Assembly (NCBI GenBank): GCA_033060915.1
Contig: CM065390.1
Span: 22,362,501 to 22,426,500, forward strand
Length of the DNA stretch: 64,000 nt
Direction: 5' to 3'
Origin: Euryodendron excelsum
Lineage: Eukaryota; Streptophyta; Magnoliopsida; Ericales; Pentaphylacaceae
Part shown: positions 36,016 to 48,700 of the stretch, piece by piece
Numbering within the stretch: the first letter of the stretch is position 1
How the letters are laid out: the number at the start of each line of letters is the position of its first letter
Program-made: the position numbers and the translations under genes
Notes under the pieces: model-generated
What the model saw: only the letters and a program-made list of their open reading frames with translations
What the model was told of the DNA's origin: nothing
Databases searched by the model: none

Positions 36016-38349
36016 TAACTTCTACAATAGTCGCCACTACAATAGGCGCCAGGCTAGTCTTCTGTCTATAAATACAGAGCCTCCCCCTATGTGAAAAGGG
36101 TTGGCAATCTAAGTCCAGAAACTCTGTTTCTCTGCATACATACCTCGAACTCTCTCCAAACCCTAGCTCTCTTAGGTCTCTTCAAACCCTAGCCTCTATA
36201 CACTTTAACCCTAGCCTATATACACCTCATATACTCATATACAAGCCTTCAACATCCATTGAAGACTGAAGTGCTGCAAGTTCAAAGCTTCTAAATTCCA
36301 AGGAAAGCAAAGCAAAATAAATCAAACAAAGCAAAGAAGATACAAGGTTGGTTTTCTCTTTACGTTTATTCAATTTCCCCTTCTCTCTTCTTCCTCCTAA
36401 CCTGTTTGAGTTTTCTTCTATTTTAATCTCCTATCTTCTTCCTCCCTTTCTTGCATGCTTGAAAGAAGGAAATTCCCGATTCATGTGTAGGAAGAATGGT
36501 TGAAAGTCACCATGTCGGGAACTTTCTTCTAATTCAACCTTAAACCACGTGAATTCGGCCCCCTTGATTATGTGGTGAAGCCAACCTTGTGTGTTCACGA
36601 CCCTACTCGCATTGTGCATTTTATATTCATTCATCTACTCAAAATTGTTTTCAAAAAGTTATTTTTTAAAGTTTGCATCAAAATCATCTTTCAAACTTAC
36701 ATTCAAAATCTCTTTTTCAAACATGTTTTCAAAATCACAATCTTAAAATGATCCTAATCACTCCATGGTTAGGGTTGTTGTAGAAAAGTATTACATAAGT
36801 TTTGGGTGTAAACCCTAGATTTTGTCAAAATCATAATTTTAAGGTGATTCTAACCTTTTCATGGTTAGGCTTGCTTTAGGAAACTATTATATTTAACGTG
36901 ACTATCATGGTCCGTATTTCCAAATCTTTTTTGTTTTCAAAATCACACCCCTAGAGTCGTTCTAATCTTCATATGGTTAGAATCGTTTTAGGAAAGTGAG
37001 ATATTTTTTTTAGAGACTTGCAAAAATCCATATTCAAATCTACTATCTAAAACCCCTTGTCCAATCTACTTTCTAAAAACTCTTTCCTAAAAAGTTCCCT
37101 TCAAAAATCTATTTTCCAAAAAGCTCTTTTCAAACTCCTTTCCAAAAGTTCTCTTCAAAATTTCACTTTCCAAAATCTCTCTTTAAGTTTCCTTCCTAAA
37201 AACTCTCTTCAAAATGTCTACTTTTCAAAAACTCTTTTTCTTGGAATCTAAATCAAGCCCTAGATCCCATGGTTGGGAAACTCTAATTTTCTTTCCTAAA
37301 AACATGACTTCCTCTTTTGTTTCAAATCAAAGTTTCCAAAAACTATCTTTTACATCAAATCTTAAATTTTCAAAATCTCTTTCTCTACATAAAAAATTGT
37401 AAGTTTCCAAATCCTAGATTTTCAAAATTCAATCTTTCCAATTCCATGTCAAATCCAATCCAATTTAGGAAATTAGATCAAATTCTCCAATTTCGAAAAC
37501 CATTGTCGCGCCCAGATTTTTCGCACTTGAGCAATACTCACACAAGTGGGAAAAATGCTGTACTCTCTCATTAGAACTCACCCTCCTAAGAGAATGAGTG
37601 TGACTAGGTTTGAATTGAAAATTGGGTTTGAATAAAGGGTTTTTGAAAAAGATTTGGAGTCGCCACCTAACTTGATTAAGGTGAGTTAGGTCACCTAAAA
37701 ACTAAGCACAATTCGAAGACTACACTTAGGGTTTTTGGAAAACGATTTTAAAATATCTCCTCAAGAGAGGGTTTTTAAGAAAAACAGGTTGTTTGGCAAC
37801 CTTTGAAAAACATTTAGCCCTTTTTGAAAAATAACTCCGTTTTGGTTAATGAAAACAGTGATCTAGATTCGGAGGTTGGTTACGTGTAAGGAAGACGCAC
37901 TAAGCCATCACCCTACCCTACCCTTTTGGTACCTACATGTCAATCTACCCTAAATTCACCTATGAGAGTCTTCGACTAACTATAGTTCAATCCTATCCAC
38001 CTTGAAAAATAATGTTTAAAAAAACGAAACTAATATGATGCATGATATGCACATGTAAGAAAAGAGAATTGAAAAATAGATTTGAAAAGAGATTAATTTG
38101 AAATTGATTGGATTTGAAAATAGATTTGAAATTGGAAAGTTTGAGAAATTAGAAATAGAAATTTGAAAATAGAATTTTGAAATTAGAATTTTGAAAATAG
38201 ATTAGAGATTTGAAAAGATTGTAGAATTTGAGATTTGGAAAATGTGATGGAATTTGAAAGAAGTTGTGACCGCACCCATGAGGGTTGCCTACGTATCCCT
38301 TTGGGTGAATCAAGTCAGTTGTAGTTCGGACTGGAGTCCGATTGAAAAT

Positions 38350-39950
38350 AGAATAGTTGATTTGAAGAAAGAGATTGAATTGGAAGATTGAGAGATTGAA
38401 CTTTGAATAGAGGATTGAAAATTGGAATTTGGAATTTTAGAATTGAAAAGATTGAATTTTGATTTGAAAAAACTTAACTTTGGAAAACTCGGTTTTAGGA
38501 AACTTAGACTTAGGAAAGAGAGGACTTAGAAAGGAAAGATGGGATTTGACTTAGAAAGATGTTGGAAAAGAATTGACTTGAAGATTGGATTTGGAAGATT
38601 AGGAAAGCTTGAAATTAGGAAGGACTTGGATTAGGAAAGTTTTCAAATTAGGAAAGTATCACTTTTGAATTAGGAAAATTTCAACTTAGGGAAGTTTCTA
38701 AATTAAGAAAGTTTCGAAATTAGAAAAGTTTTGAATTTGAAAAGTTTTGAAATAGGGAAGTTTCGAATTAAGGAAGTTTTGAATTAGGAAAGTTTTCAAT
38801 TTAGGAAAGTTTTGAAATTTGGAAAAGACTTGAAATTAGGAAAGTTTTTAGAAATTGGGAAGTTTAGAAAACAAGGAAGTTTTGAAAATAAGAAAGTTTT
38901 GAGTTTAGAAAGCTTTGGATTTGGAAAGATTTGAAGTTTAGGAAAGTTTTAGATTTAGAAAGCTTTAGAGTTTAAATTTTAAAAAATATTGAGATTTAAG
39001 AAAGGTTGAGTTTAGGAAAGATTTTGAAAGCTCGGATTTGGAAAGTTAAGATTTGGAAAGGGGTAGAATTAGGAAAGGGTTTAATTAGGAAAGATTTGAA
39101 TTTTGAAATTTAAGGAAAGATTTTTATGTTCAAGTTTTGGAAATTTAAGATTTAGGAAAGGAGAAGTTTAGGAAGGATTTGAATTAGGAAAGAGTTGGAT
39201 TAGGAAGGGATTGGATTTGGTTTCTAAAAGGGAAGGTTTGATTTTGTTTCAAAAAACGGAGGATTGGATCTAATTTCCTAAACGGGAAGATTTGATTTGG
39301 TTTCTTAAAGGGAAAATAGAATTTGGCAAGGATTTGGAAAGGAAAATTCTAGAAACCCTAGATTTGAAAAATTATAGTTTCGACATAGAAAATAGGTTTT
39401 GGAAACGTGTATAGTTTGAATGTAGAAAACGAGAGATTTTGGAAACCTAGGTTTGGGGCAAAGTTTGAAAATCATGTTTTTGGAAAGAAAATTAGGATTT
39501 CCTAATTGTGAGTTCTAGGGCTTGACTTGGGCTCTAAGGCAAGAGTTTTTGGAAAACGCATTTTTCGAAATGAAAGTTTTTAGACGAGAATCCTAAGGAG
39601 GTGTTTTTGGAAACGAAGATTTTTGAAGGAAAATCCTAGAGGGGCGCTTCTAGAGGGAAGATTTTGGAAAGAGAGTTTTTGGAAAGATTTTTAGAGAGAG
39701 TTTTTCTAGGAAAGAAACCTAAGAAACGTTTTTGGAAAGTGGACTTTGAAGAGAGCGTTTTGGAAAGGAGTTGAAAAAGGGAGTTTTGAAAAATAAATTT
39801 TTGGAAGGAGTTTTTGAAAACGACTTTGGAGAATTTTTGGAAAGTATGTTGGAAAAGAGATTTTTAGGAAAAGGGATTTGGAAAGAGAATTTTTGGAAGG
39901 TATGAAAAACATCTCACTTTCCTAAAGCGATTCTAGCCATAAGAAGGCTA
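38350..39950 (+). repeat. Purine-rich quasi-repeat tract in the nested giant LTR
   Basis: For about 1.6 kb the plus strand is built of variants of TTAGGAAAGTTTTGAAA, TTTGGAAAGA and AATTAGGAAAG, with few C. The host copy carries the complementary pyrimidine-rich version at about 42725-43520 and 36650-37500. The period is irregular (roughly 15-20 bp). No coding sequence is present; short frames here are artefacts of the repeat. Confidence 0.75.
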
Positions 39951-41837
39951 GAACCACTTTAAGAAAGTGGTTTTGAAAACAACAAAGGTTGAAAATATGG
40001 ACCGTGTTGGTCACTTTAAATGTAACACTTTCTTAAAGCAATCCTAGCCATGGAAAGACTAAAATCACCCTAGGATTGTGGTTTTGAAAACAAGTTTTTG
40101 AAAAGAGGATTTTGATGCAATTTTGAAAACAAGTTTGAAAACGATTTTGAAAATGAATTTAAAAACGAATTTTTGCAAGCTGCAAGATCATGATATGCAC
40201 AATGCAATTTTGGGGTTGTGAACATACAACGTTAAGGCTTCACCACATAATCAAGGGGGCCGGACCCACGTGGTCTCTGGTTAGACTAGAAGAAAGCCCC
40301 CGACACGGTGACTCTCCAATAGTCCAATCCTACACATGGATCGAGAATCCCCTTATTTCAAGTATGCAAAGAAAGGGGGGGAAAGAGATGGGGGATTAAA
40401 ATAGAGAAAACCCAAGTGGGTTGGAGAGGGAAGAGAAAGGGGGAAGTGCGGAAATTTAAAGAGAAAGCCTACTATATGTCTTGTTTATTTTGCGCACCTT
40501 GCTTGTCTTCGATCTTCGGTCTTTGTCCTGATCTCCGTCTTCAATCTTCAAGAGTTGTCTTCAAGCTTTAGATTGCAGCTCTTCAAGTCTTCAAAGGCGG
40601 GTTGAAGGCTAGTGTATGAGTGTATGGGGATGTATAGGAGTGTATAGGAGACTAGGGTTTAGTGTATGGTGGCTAGGGTTTGGAAAACCTAGGGAAGCTA
40701 GGGTTTAGGAGGTGCTCGAGCTCTGTATATCGAATTATATGATTTTTAGGTTGAGTTTGTAAATCCTTTTCACGCTAGAAGAAGCTCTGTATTTATAGAG
40801 GTTGGATAACACTGGCGCTTGTTGCAGTGGCGCCAGGCCATTTTTTGGCTTGGCGCCACTAGTAGTGGCGCCAGCCAGCCATTTAGGAAATGTTTAAGGT
40901 CGGCAAGCAACGTATCTTTAACTAGATTTGGGCGCCTGTACTAGTGACTGCCATGTAATTTTTAGTCTGACTTTACTAGGAGTGACTTCGAAAAGCCCGG
41001 GAATGGTTTGAAGAGGCCGGGAATGACCCGAAAGGCCAAAAAAGAGTAGGAACACTTAGAATAATATCCTGGAGGTATTTGACTTGAAAAGCGAGGATAG
41101 AATATGTCGGAAGGGTTGACCAGGCTGTTAGGGGCAAAATGGTCAATTGGGTTGGAAAGCTGCCGGGACAGACTCGGACTGTCCTGGAAGAAGACTTGGG
41201 ATTTGAAAACATTATTTAGAATGTTTCCAAAGGTTTCCGGTTTGATACCCAGAGCCGGTGTGGTCAGAAGAGGTGACCGGCCCACCAGGGGCAAAACGGT
41301 CATTTCGCGCCAGGTTTGCCAGAACTAACTCGGAATGAACCGAAAAGGTAGGGGAAGGTTAAGAATACTATAAGAAGTAATCTCAAAAGGTTACCGGTTT
41401 AATACCCAGAGCCGGTGTGGTAACAAAAGGAGATTGGCCCACCAGGGGCAAAATGGTCATTTTGTACCGGGTTCGCCGGAATTGACTCGAAATGATCCGA
41501 AAAGGTAGAGGAGGATTGAGAATACTATAAGAAGTATTCTCGGGAGGTTACAGGTTTGATACCCAGAGCCGGTGTGGTTCCCGGGGCGTTCTGATGCCTA
41601 GGGGTGAAATGGTCATTTTGACCGAAAAGTCTCGAAAAAGGTCCAAGGGGTAGTTTGGTCATTTTTCACCGAAGTGGGCTAACAGACACTGGTGTTGACC
41701 TGGGTTTTGAGTGTTTCTGCCACTCTGATGGCGATCGTCATGACACAGGGGTTTGTTGGCAATTCTTTATATCGACCTATTTGTGAGTATTTCCGCTACT
41801 CTAACGGTTGTGATATTTACGAGTATTTTCGCTTCTC

Positions 41838-42535
41838 GGACCGTCTCGAGGAATAAACTATCTCGAGAGAGGGATTGGAAAGGGGTCTTATCGTCTTCGA
41901 AAAGACGTGCCTAGTTTGGAACCGTCTCGAGGAATAAACTGTCCCGAGAGAGGGGTTGGAAAGGAGTCTTACCGTCTTCGAAAAGACGTGTCTGGATTGA
42001 AACTGTTTCGAGGAATAAACTGTCTCGAGAGTGGGATTGGAAAGGGGTCTTACCGTCTTCGAAAAGACGTGTCTGGATTGAAACTGTTTCGAGGAATAAA
42101 CTGTCTCGAGAGTGGGATTGGAAAGGGGTCTTACCGTCTTCGAAAAGACGTGCCTGATTGGAACCGTCTCGAGGAATAAATTGTCTCGAGCATGGGGTTG
42201 GAAAGGGGTCTTACCGTCTTCAAAAAGACGTGCCTGGATTGGAACCGTCTCGAGGACTAAACTGTCTCGAGAGTGGGGTTGGAAATGGGTCTTACCGTCT
42301 TCGAAAAGACGTGCTTGGATTGGAACCGTCTCGAGGAATAAACTGTCTCGAGAGTAGGGTTGGAAAAGGGTCTTACCGTCTTTGAAAAGACGTGCCTGGA
42401 TTAGAATCGTCTCGAGGAATAAACTGTCTCGAGAGTGGGGTTGGAAAGGGGTCTTACCATCGTCGAAAGGACGTGCCTGGAATGGAACCGTCTTGAGGAA
42501 TAAACTGTCTCGAGAGTGGAATTGGAAAGGGAAGG
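41838..42535. repeat. ~81-bp minisatellite, about nine units
   Basis: Units start with ACCGTCTCGAGGAATAAAC near 41840, 41921, 42000, 42080, 42161, 42242, 42325, 42407 and 42487. Each unit has two short palindromes, CGTCTTCGAAAAGACG and a CTCGAG-containing one. Because 81 is a multiple of three, both strands show long repetitive open frames that are not genes. The host LTR copy has only a few degenerate units. Confidence 0.88.
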
Positions 42536-44308
42536 ACAATGCCCCTAAGGGCATTTCGGTCATTTTGCCTCTATTTGGGCCTGGTGGGTCCACGAGGCGA
42601 TGGACAAACGGGATTTGGACTTAGAAAATTGATTTCGATTGGAATACGTCCACAATGACTTGAAAACAAGTCTGGACGGAGTGTAGACTGCCGAGCGGTC
42701 AAAAATGGGTTGCTTACAACCATATCAAATCATCTATTTTTGAAAATAAAATCTAATTTTCTACTTTAAGAAATAGGAATCAAACATTTCCTAGCTCTAA
42801 TCTTTCCTAAACTCTAATCTTTCCAAATTCTAAACCTTTCCTAACTTCAAACCTTCAAACTTTTCCTAATTTCAAACCTTTTCAAATCTTAACTTTTTAA
42901 ATTTCAACTTCCAAATCTTTCCAAAATTGAAATATTTCTAAATTCAAAACTTTCCTATGTTCAAAACTTTCCTAAAATGAAACTTTCCTAAAATGGAACT
43001 TTCCTATTTTGAAACATTCCCAATTCAAAACTTTTCAAAGTTCAATCTTTTCCAAACCCTAACTCTCCAAATCATTCAAAGTCAAGTGTTTTCAAATCAA
43101 GTCAAATCTCTTTTCAAATCTTCCTTAGATCCAGCTTTCCTATTTCAAACCTTTCCTAATTCAAACTTTTCCTAAATCCAATTTTCTAAAATCAAACCTT
43201 TCAAATCTAAGTCAACTCCTTTCCAATTTAACTACATATTTCAATCTTAGGTTACCTCAACCCTAGGAGGCCTAAACAATAGTTCAGCCCTAACCCTAAA
43301 GTTAGGAAGCTTCAACCCTTTTCTAAAACTTCTTTCAAAACCAAGATAGTTTTATAATTTCAAATCTCAAAATGTTTTCAAAGCTCAATTTAATCTTTCC
43401 AAATCGAAGTCAATTCTAAGTCTAAGTTCTGCTTCAAATCAAATTTCAATATCCAAATCTTCCATTCTAAGTTCAAATGGAACTCTTTTCAAATCAAACT
43501 TTTCTAAAATCTCAAAATATCTATTTTCAATCGGACTCATGTCTGAACTACGACTGACCTGATTTTCAAAAAGGGATACGTAGACAACCCCCATGGGTGC
43601 GGTCATAATCTTTTTCAAACTTCCAATTTCATGATCTATTTCAAATTTCTAATTCTAAAATCTATTTTCAAATCTCCAATTCTAAATTTCTAAAACCTTC
43701 TTTCTAATTTCAAATAAAGTCTTTCTTTCAAAATCTATTTCCAAAATCAAATCAAGTTCTTATCAAATCTATTTTCAAACTCAATCTGTTTCTTGCATTC
43801 CCATATCATGCATCATATAATTTTTTTCAAAAGTGGATAGTTTTAAACATTTATTAATCAAAGATTCCGAATGAGTGAACCTAGGGTAAATAAATATGTA
43901 GGTACCGCAAGGGCAGGATCGGGTGATGGCTTAGTGCATCTTCCCTACATGTAACCAAGCTTCAAACCTAGATCACTATTTTCAAAGACCAAATGGAGTT
44001 ATTTTTGAAAAAGGGCTTAAATATTTTCAAAGGTTGCCAAAAACAACCTTTTTTCTTAAAACCCTCTCTTGAGGAAATTTTCAAAATCTTTTTCAAAAAC
44101 GTTTAGTGTAACCTTCGGATTGTGATTAGTTTTAGGTGATCTAACTTACCTTAATCAAGTTAGTGGCGACTCCAAAAATCTTTTCTAAAAGCCCTCATTC
44201 AAACCTAGTCACACTCGTCCTTCTAGGAGGATGAGTTCTAATGAGAGAGTATCATGTTTTCTCCACTTATGTGTATTTTTCTCGAGTGTGAAAAATCAGG
44301 GCGCGACA

Positions 44309-45770
44309 AGTGGGACAAAAAGATTGCCCACCTCAGGTCAACGATTGAAGCCATGAGGGAAGTGATTGCCAAACAAGATAGATGAGTACCTAACAGATCC
44401 TCAGATCGGCTTCGGAAAAGGAGGATGAATTCAAGAAACATGAGCTCCCCAGCCGCACGTATAATAGAGAGCTACATTGCAGTACAAGGCACTACATGGA
44501 CCGACAGGAAGATCGGTAGCCTCAACAAAATCGAAAGCCAGTAAGAGACCCGACAAGGGTTGAGCCAGAGCAGCAAGTTGGGACAAGTGGTTGAATGTTC
44601 GGCTAGACAACCGGGATAAGCACCATAAGGGATAGATAGCCTAGGATATAGCCAAAAGAGCCCTGGACCAGATTGCTTCCAACCCCTTCACAGAAGAGAT
44701 TGAGACATGCCAACCTTCCAGGAAATTTGCCCCACTAAAGTTTACTCCTTATGATAGGAAGTCGGATCCTATTATCCATGTTTGGTATTATAAACAGATA
44801 ATGGCACTATGGAGTTATGACAATTCACTTATGTGCTGAGTTTTCCCTTCAAGCCCGGGAGAGGTGGCCCTACGATGATTCGACAAGCTGCAGTCCAGAT
44901 CAGTATCAAGCTAGAAACTACTTACCGAGCTATTTACTAACCGATAGATGGACTACTTGCCGACTTTACAGAAGAAAGATGACGAGGGGTTACGGGCATA
45001 CACAAAGAGATACTGGGATGCTTATAATGAAACAGAGGACTGCAACAAACAACTGACTGTTGCATAATTCAAGATCGACCTTCCTAGAGAACATTGGTTG
45101 AGGTAATCCCTTATAAAAAAACCAGTCACCCGGATACAGGATTTAATGCTTAAGATTGAACAGTATGCACGGGTGAAAGAAGATGTAGCACAGCCGACAC
45201 AGGAGAAGATTAGCCAGAAAACTGAGAAGAACGATGGGCATGAAAGCAAGAAGCCCAGACGTGAGGAGAACAATAACAATCGGGGTAAAAAGGCCACAAA
45301 AGGGGTCAACACAGTTTTTAAGGACCCAATTTACAAGATGTTACCCCAAATACAAGACAAGCCCTTCTTCAGGTGGCCCCCAAAGTTGAGATGAGACCCT
45401 GCTGCCCGAGGCCAGAGGAAGTTCTATTCTTACCACAGGGAAAAGGGGCATTAGATGGAGAATTACCGAAATCTTAAGAACCATTTAGAGGAATTGGCAA
45501 AGGTAGGACACCTTGATCAATATATTGACAAGGAAAAGACAAAGAGGGAGGCGGAACAGAAAAAACAGGAAGTTATTTCGCAAAAAGAAGTTAGAATTGA
45601 ACCTGCTCAGGTAATCAATGTCCTCCATGGATCGGTAGAATCAGCAACAGTAGACCCGTATAGATACTAGGTGAAAATCCAAAAAGCTACACACCTCAGG
45701 GAGATAATACAGTTGGAAACCCCAAACAAAAGGCAAAGGTCAACAGCAGTGTAGAGGCCATAACCTTCAC
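44309..45770 (+). pseudogene. gag of element 1 (resumes after nested insertion)
   Basis: After AGTGGGACAAAAAGATTGCC the frames give pieces of a Ty3/gypsy Gag: IAHLRSTIEAMREVIAKQD, KFTPYDRKSDP (approximate), GLRAYTKRYWDAYNET, and a lysine-rich stretch at 45146-45394 (EKISQKTEKNDGHESKKPRR). Then come FFRWPPKLR and MENYRNLKNHLEELAKVGHL, the usual Gag C-terminal region. Many stops and frameshifts are present. The N-terminal part lies on the other side of the insertion at 24523-24868. Confidence 0.75.
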
Positions 45771-48700
45771 TGATAACGACTTGGCAGGAGTGCAACTACC
45801 ACACAATGACACATTGGTAGTAACGCTATAATTAGGGAATTGTGATGTGAAAAGATAATTGATTAATTAGGGAAGCTCGTCCGAAGTCATGTACTGTGAC
45901 CTCTTCAAAAAGCTAGGACTGAAGGATTCTGATCTCCAACCATCTTTGAACCCCCTGATCGGATTCAATTCAGACTCGATATGGTCGATGGGAAAAGTAA
46001 CTATTCCAGTTATTGCGGGAGAAATCACTGTTCAAACAGAATTCCTGGTGGTTTATATGTCTTCCCCCTACAACACAATCATGGGTTGGATATGGTTACA
46101 CTTCATGAAGGCCATTCCTTCGTCCTATCATCAACTGATCCGTTTCTTGAATCTAGGAGGAGTAGGAGAAATAAGAGGGGATCAAGTCGTAGCTAAGCAA
46201 TGCTTCTTGAAGGCATGCACCACAAAGAAAAAGACAGGTAAGGTTCAAATGATGGAACTTTATGAGGACATGCTCACGATTGATGATATCGGGCTGTTAC
46301 AAGAGAACAAGGCCATTGAGGACCTGAAGATGGTTTATATAGATTGGCATGACGAGAAAAAGTACTTCGTTCTCGGTACCTCGCTGCCCAAATCTGAGGA
46401 GAAATCATTAATTAATTTATTGACAAAGTACATTGAAATATTTGCTTGGACACCTTATGACATCCCAGGAATTAGCCCAGATATAGTTTGTCATAGACTT
46501 AATGTGGACCCATAGTATTGACCTGTGGTCCAAAAAGGGAGAATGGTAGCTACTCAACATGTGGATGCAGTAATTGAAGAAGTTGATAGGCTCTTTGAAT
46601 CGGGGGCAATAAGGAAAGTCTACTACCCACGCTGGCTCTCCAACACAGTGGTGGTAAAAAAGAAGAATGACAAGTAGAGGTTTGTGTTGACTTCACTGAC
46701 TTAAATAAAGCATGACCCAAGGACACTTTCCTTCTTCCAAAGATCGACCAGCTCGTGAATGCAACAACTGGATTTAAGAGGATGAGTTTCCTAGATGCCT
46801 ATCATAGGTACCACCATATTTCGCTCCATGAATAGGACCAAGAAAAAACTGTCTTCATCACCCCAACGGACATTTTCTATTACAAATTATTGCCCTTTGG
46901 TTTGAAGAACGCAAGTGCCACCTGTGAGAGATTAGTGACTAAAATGTTTAACCAACACATTAGCAGCACCTATGAAGTATATATTGATGACATGGTAATT
47001 AAAAGTAAGGTTGATAAACTACAGATGGGCTATTTAAAAGAAGTGTTCAACAACCTAAAAAACTATAAAATGAGGCTGAATGCCTCTATATGTGTGTTCG
47101 GGGTACGCTCTGAGAAGTTTCTTGGATTTTTGGTTACACATCAGGAAATTAAAGCGGATCCATATCAGATAAGCTTAATCCAAAATATTCAAACCCCGAG
47201 GAACGACAAAGAAGTCTAGAAGTTGACTGGAATGGCAGTTGCTCTCAACCTGTTTATCAACCGATCTTTAGATAAGTGTTGGCCATTCTTCCAACATTTG
47301 AAAAAATAGGAGCAATTCAACTAGAGTCCTCATTGTGACCAGACACTTACCGACCTAAAGAAATATCTGGCCCAGCCACCACTACTTTCTACGTCACTCA
47401 AACATGAAGAGCTCTATTTCTATTTAGCAATATCAGATCACGCAGTAAGCGTCGTCCTACTCTGTCAACAAAACAGGAAGTAGAGGTCAGTCTACTACGT
47501 TAGCAAAACTCTTCTGGGAGCGAAAAGCACGTATTTGCCACTAAAGAAACTGGCCCTAGCGTCAGTAATGGCATCATATAAGTTGGTGCATTACTTCAGG
47601 CCCCATACCATCAACGTCCTTACGGACTATCAGTTTAAGCCACTCCTCATAAGAGCAGATTTCTCGAGAAGACTAGCCAAATGGGTGGTCAATTTGGGAG
47701 AGTTCGACATCAAATTCCAACCTAGGTTGGCAGTGAAAGGTCAAGTACTTGCTGATTTTATTACTGAATTCTCTATTAAACTGTCCCAGAAAGCCATTCA
47801 AATTGATGTTGATCAAGCAAGTTGCAACCCCCCTTGGAATTATAGGAGATTGCTGATCATTGGAAGCTCTTTTTTGATGGAGCATCTAACGACAAGGGGT
47901 AGGATCGGACATAGTCCTAATCACGCTAGATGATATGGCACTAGAGCAAGCTATAAAACTAAAGTTTACTGCTTTCAATAACAAGTTAAAATATGAGGCT
48001 CTACTCACCAGCCTGTGCCGAGCTATAGAGCTCAAGATTGTCGAGATAGTCATCTATTTAGATTCCCAGTTGGTGATTAACCAAATCATGGGCAATTATG
48101 CGGCAAAAAATGCTATGATGGCGCAATACCCAACAAAAGTAAGAGATTTGCTTAGCAAATTCAGTAAATACAAGCTCTATTAAATTAGCGGTGACAGCAA
48201 CGCTTATGCTGATGCCTTAGTAACACTGGCAGTGACCCTAAAGTTGGGATAAAAGAGAACAATTCATGTGGAGACACTGCCTAGCCCAAGCATATTTCAA
48301 GAAGAAGTGTAAGCTTTGGCTATTGAGTAATTAGGGCCATCCTGGATGGATCCGATTATCTCCTACCTCAATAGGGATAAGCTACCGGAAGACAAGAATG
48401 AGGCCAGAAGAATCAAGAACAAGTCATTAAAGTACTGGCTATCACCCGATAAGGAACTATATAGAAAATCATTCACCAGTCTCTATTTGCATTGTGTCCA
48501 ACGGGACAAAGTGCAAGGCATCTTGTTTGAAATTCATGAAGGTACCTATGGAAGTCACATCGGCAGAAGATCCCTAGCCCCAAAGGCTATTGGCGGCCTT
48601 ATATGCAGAAAGACGCCTCTTAGTATGTTCTAAAATGTGAAAAGTTCTAGAAGTTTTCGCTGATAATTCACCAGCCTGCTGAGGACCTCACAACTATTAC

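Larger units (their letters stand above)
28213..36020 (-). mobile_element. Endogenous florendovirus-like pararetrovirus (Caulimoviridae), unit length
   Basis: About 7.8 kb of viral DNA lies inside the giant LTR. In the minus direction: tRNA-Met primer site, leader, ORF1 (movement protein, capsid-type zinc knuckle, aspartic protease, RT, RNase H), ORF2, and an intergenic region with promoter-like repeats. Identical 14-bp sequences (CTGATACCATAACT) at 28213-28226 and 36007-36020 mark the two ends, 7,794 bp apart. There are no LTRs and no integrase, which separates it from a retrotransposon. The two-ORF plan matches the published genus Florendovirus of angiosperm genomes. The genus call is an inference from organisation; the family call rests on motifs. 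Confidence 0.85.
37504..42718 (-). mobile_element. Giant solo LTR (nested copy), opposite orientation, TSD ACCAT
   Basis: The 5,215-bp copy of the same LTR family starts TGTCGCGCCC and ends GGTTGCTTACA, with ACCAT at 37499-37503 and 42719-42723. It is inverted relative to the host copy, so its ends pair with 44308 and 24869. Correspondences: 37504-38350 with 43500-44308, 39280-40830 with about 36024-37500, and 40840-42718 with the reverse complement of 24869-28212 (less the copia LTR). TATAAATA is on the minus strand at 40790-40797. Its main length excess over the host copy is an expanded 81-bp minisatellite. Confidence 0.9.
24869..44308 (+). mobile_element. Giant solo LTR (host copy), TSD AGTGG, in four segments with three nested insertions
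   Basis: It begins TGTAAGCACTCC and ends GGGCGCGACA. AGTGG flanks it at 24864-24868 and 44309-44313, and removing it restores element 1 gag. Its own sequence lies in 24869-25326, 27041-28212, 36021-37503 and 42719-44308, about 4.7 kb in all. Gaps are filled by a copia solo LTR, a pararetrovirus and an opposite copy of itself. Orientation follows TATAAATA at 36067-36074. The ~5-kb length suggests an Ogre/Tat-type element, but no internal region survives to prove the lineage. Confidence 0.88.

Noticed and set aside
28213..36020. Pararetrovirus read as an LTR retrotransposon with a movement protein
   Set aside because: No LTRs flank it, there is no integrase after RNase H, and the ends share only a 14-bp redundancy at the primer site. 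The surrounding repeats belong to the giant LTR.
36650..37574. Phe/Ser/Lys-rich short ORFs in the giant LTR
   Set aside because: They are translations of the pyrimidine-rich quasi-repeat, present in similar form wherever the tract occurs.
41838..42535. Possible CRISPR-like array
   Set aside because: Whole units repeat with no unique spacers, in plant LTR DNA. It is a minisatellite.
41817..42593. 258-codon open frame on minus, with repeated plus-strand frames over the same region
   Set aside because: It is produced by the ~81-bp minisatellite, whose unit is a multiple of three. Every frame repeats the same 27 residues, with no start context or domain.
24869..44308. The two giant LTR copies as the LTR pair of one element
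   Set aside because: They are in opposite orientation, each has its own target duplication (AGTGG, ACCAT), and one lies inside the other.
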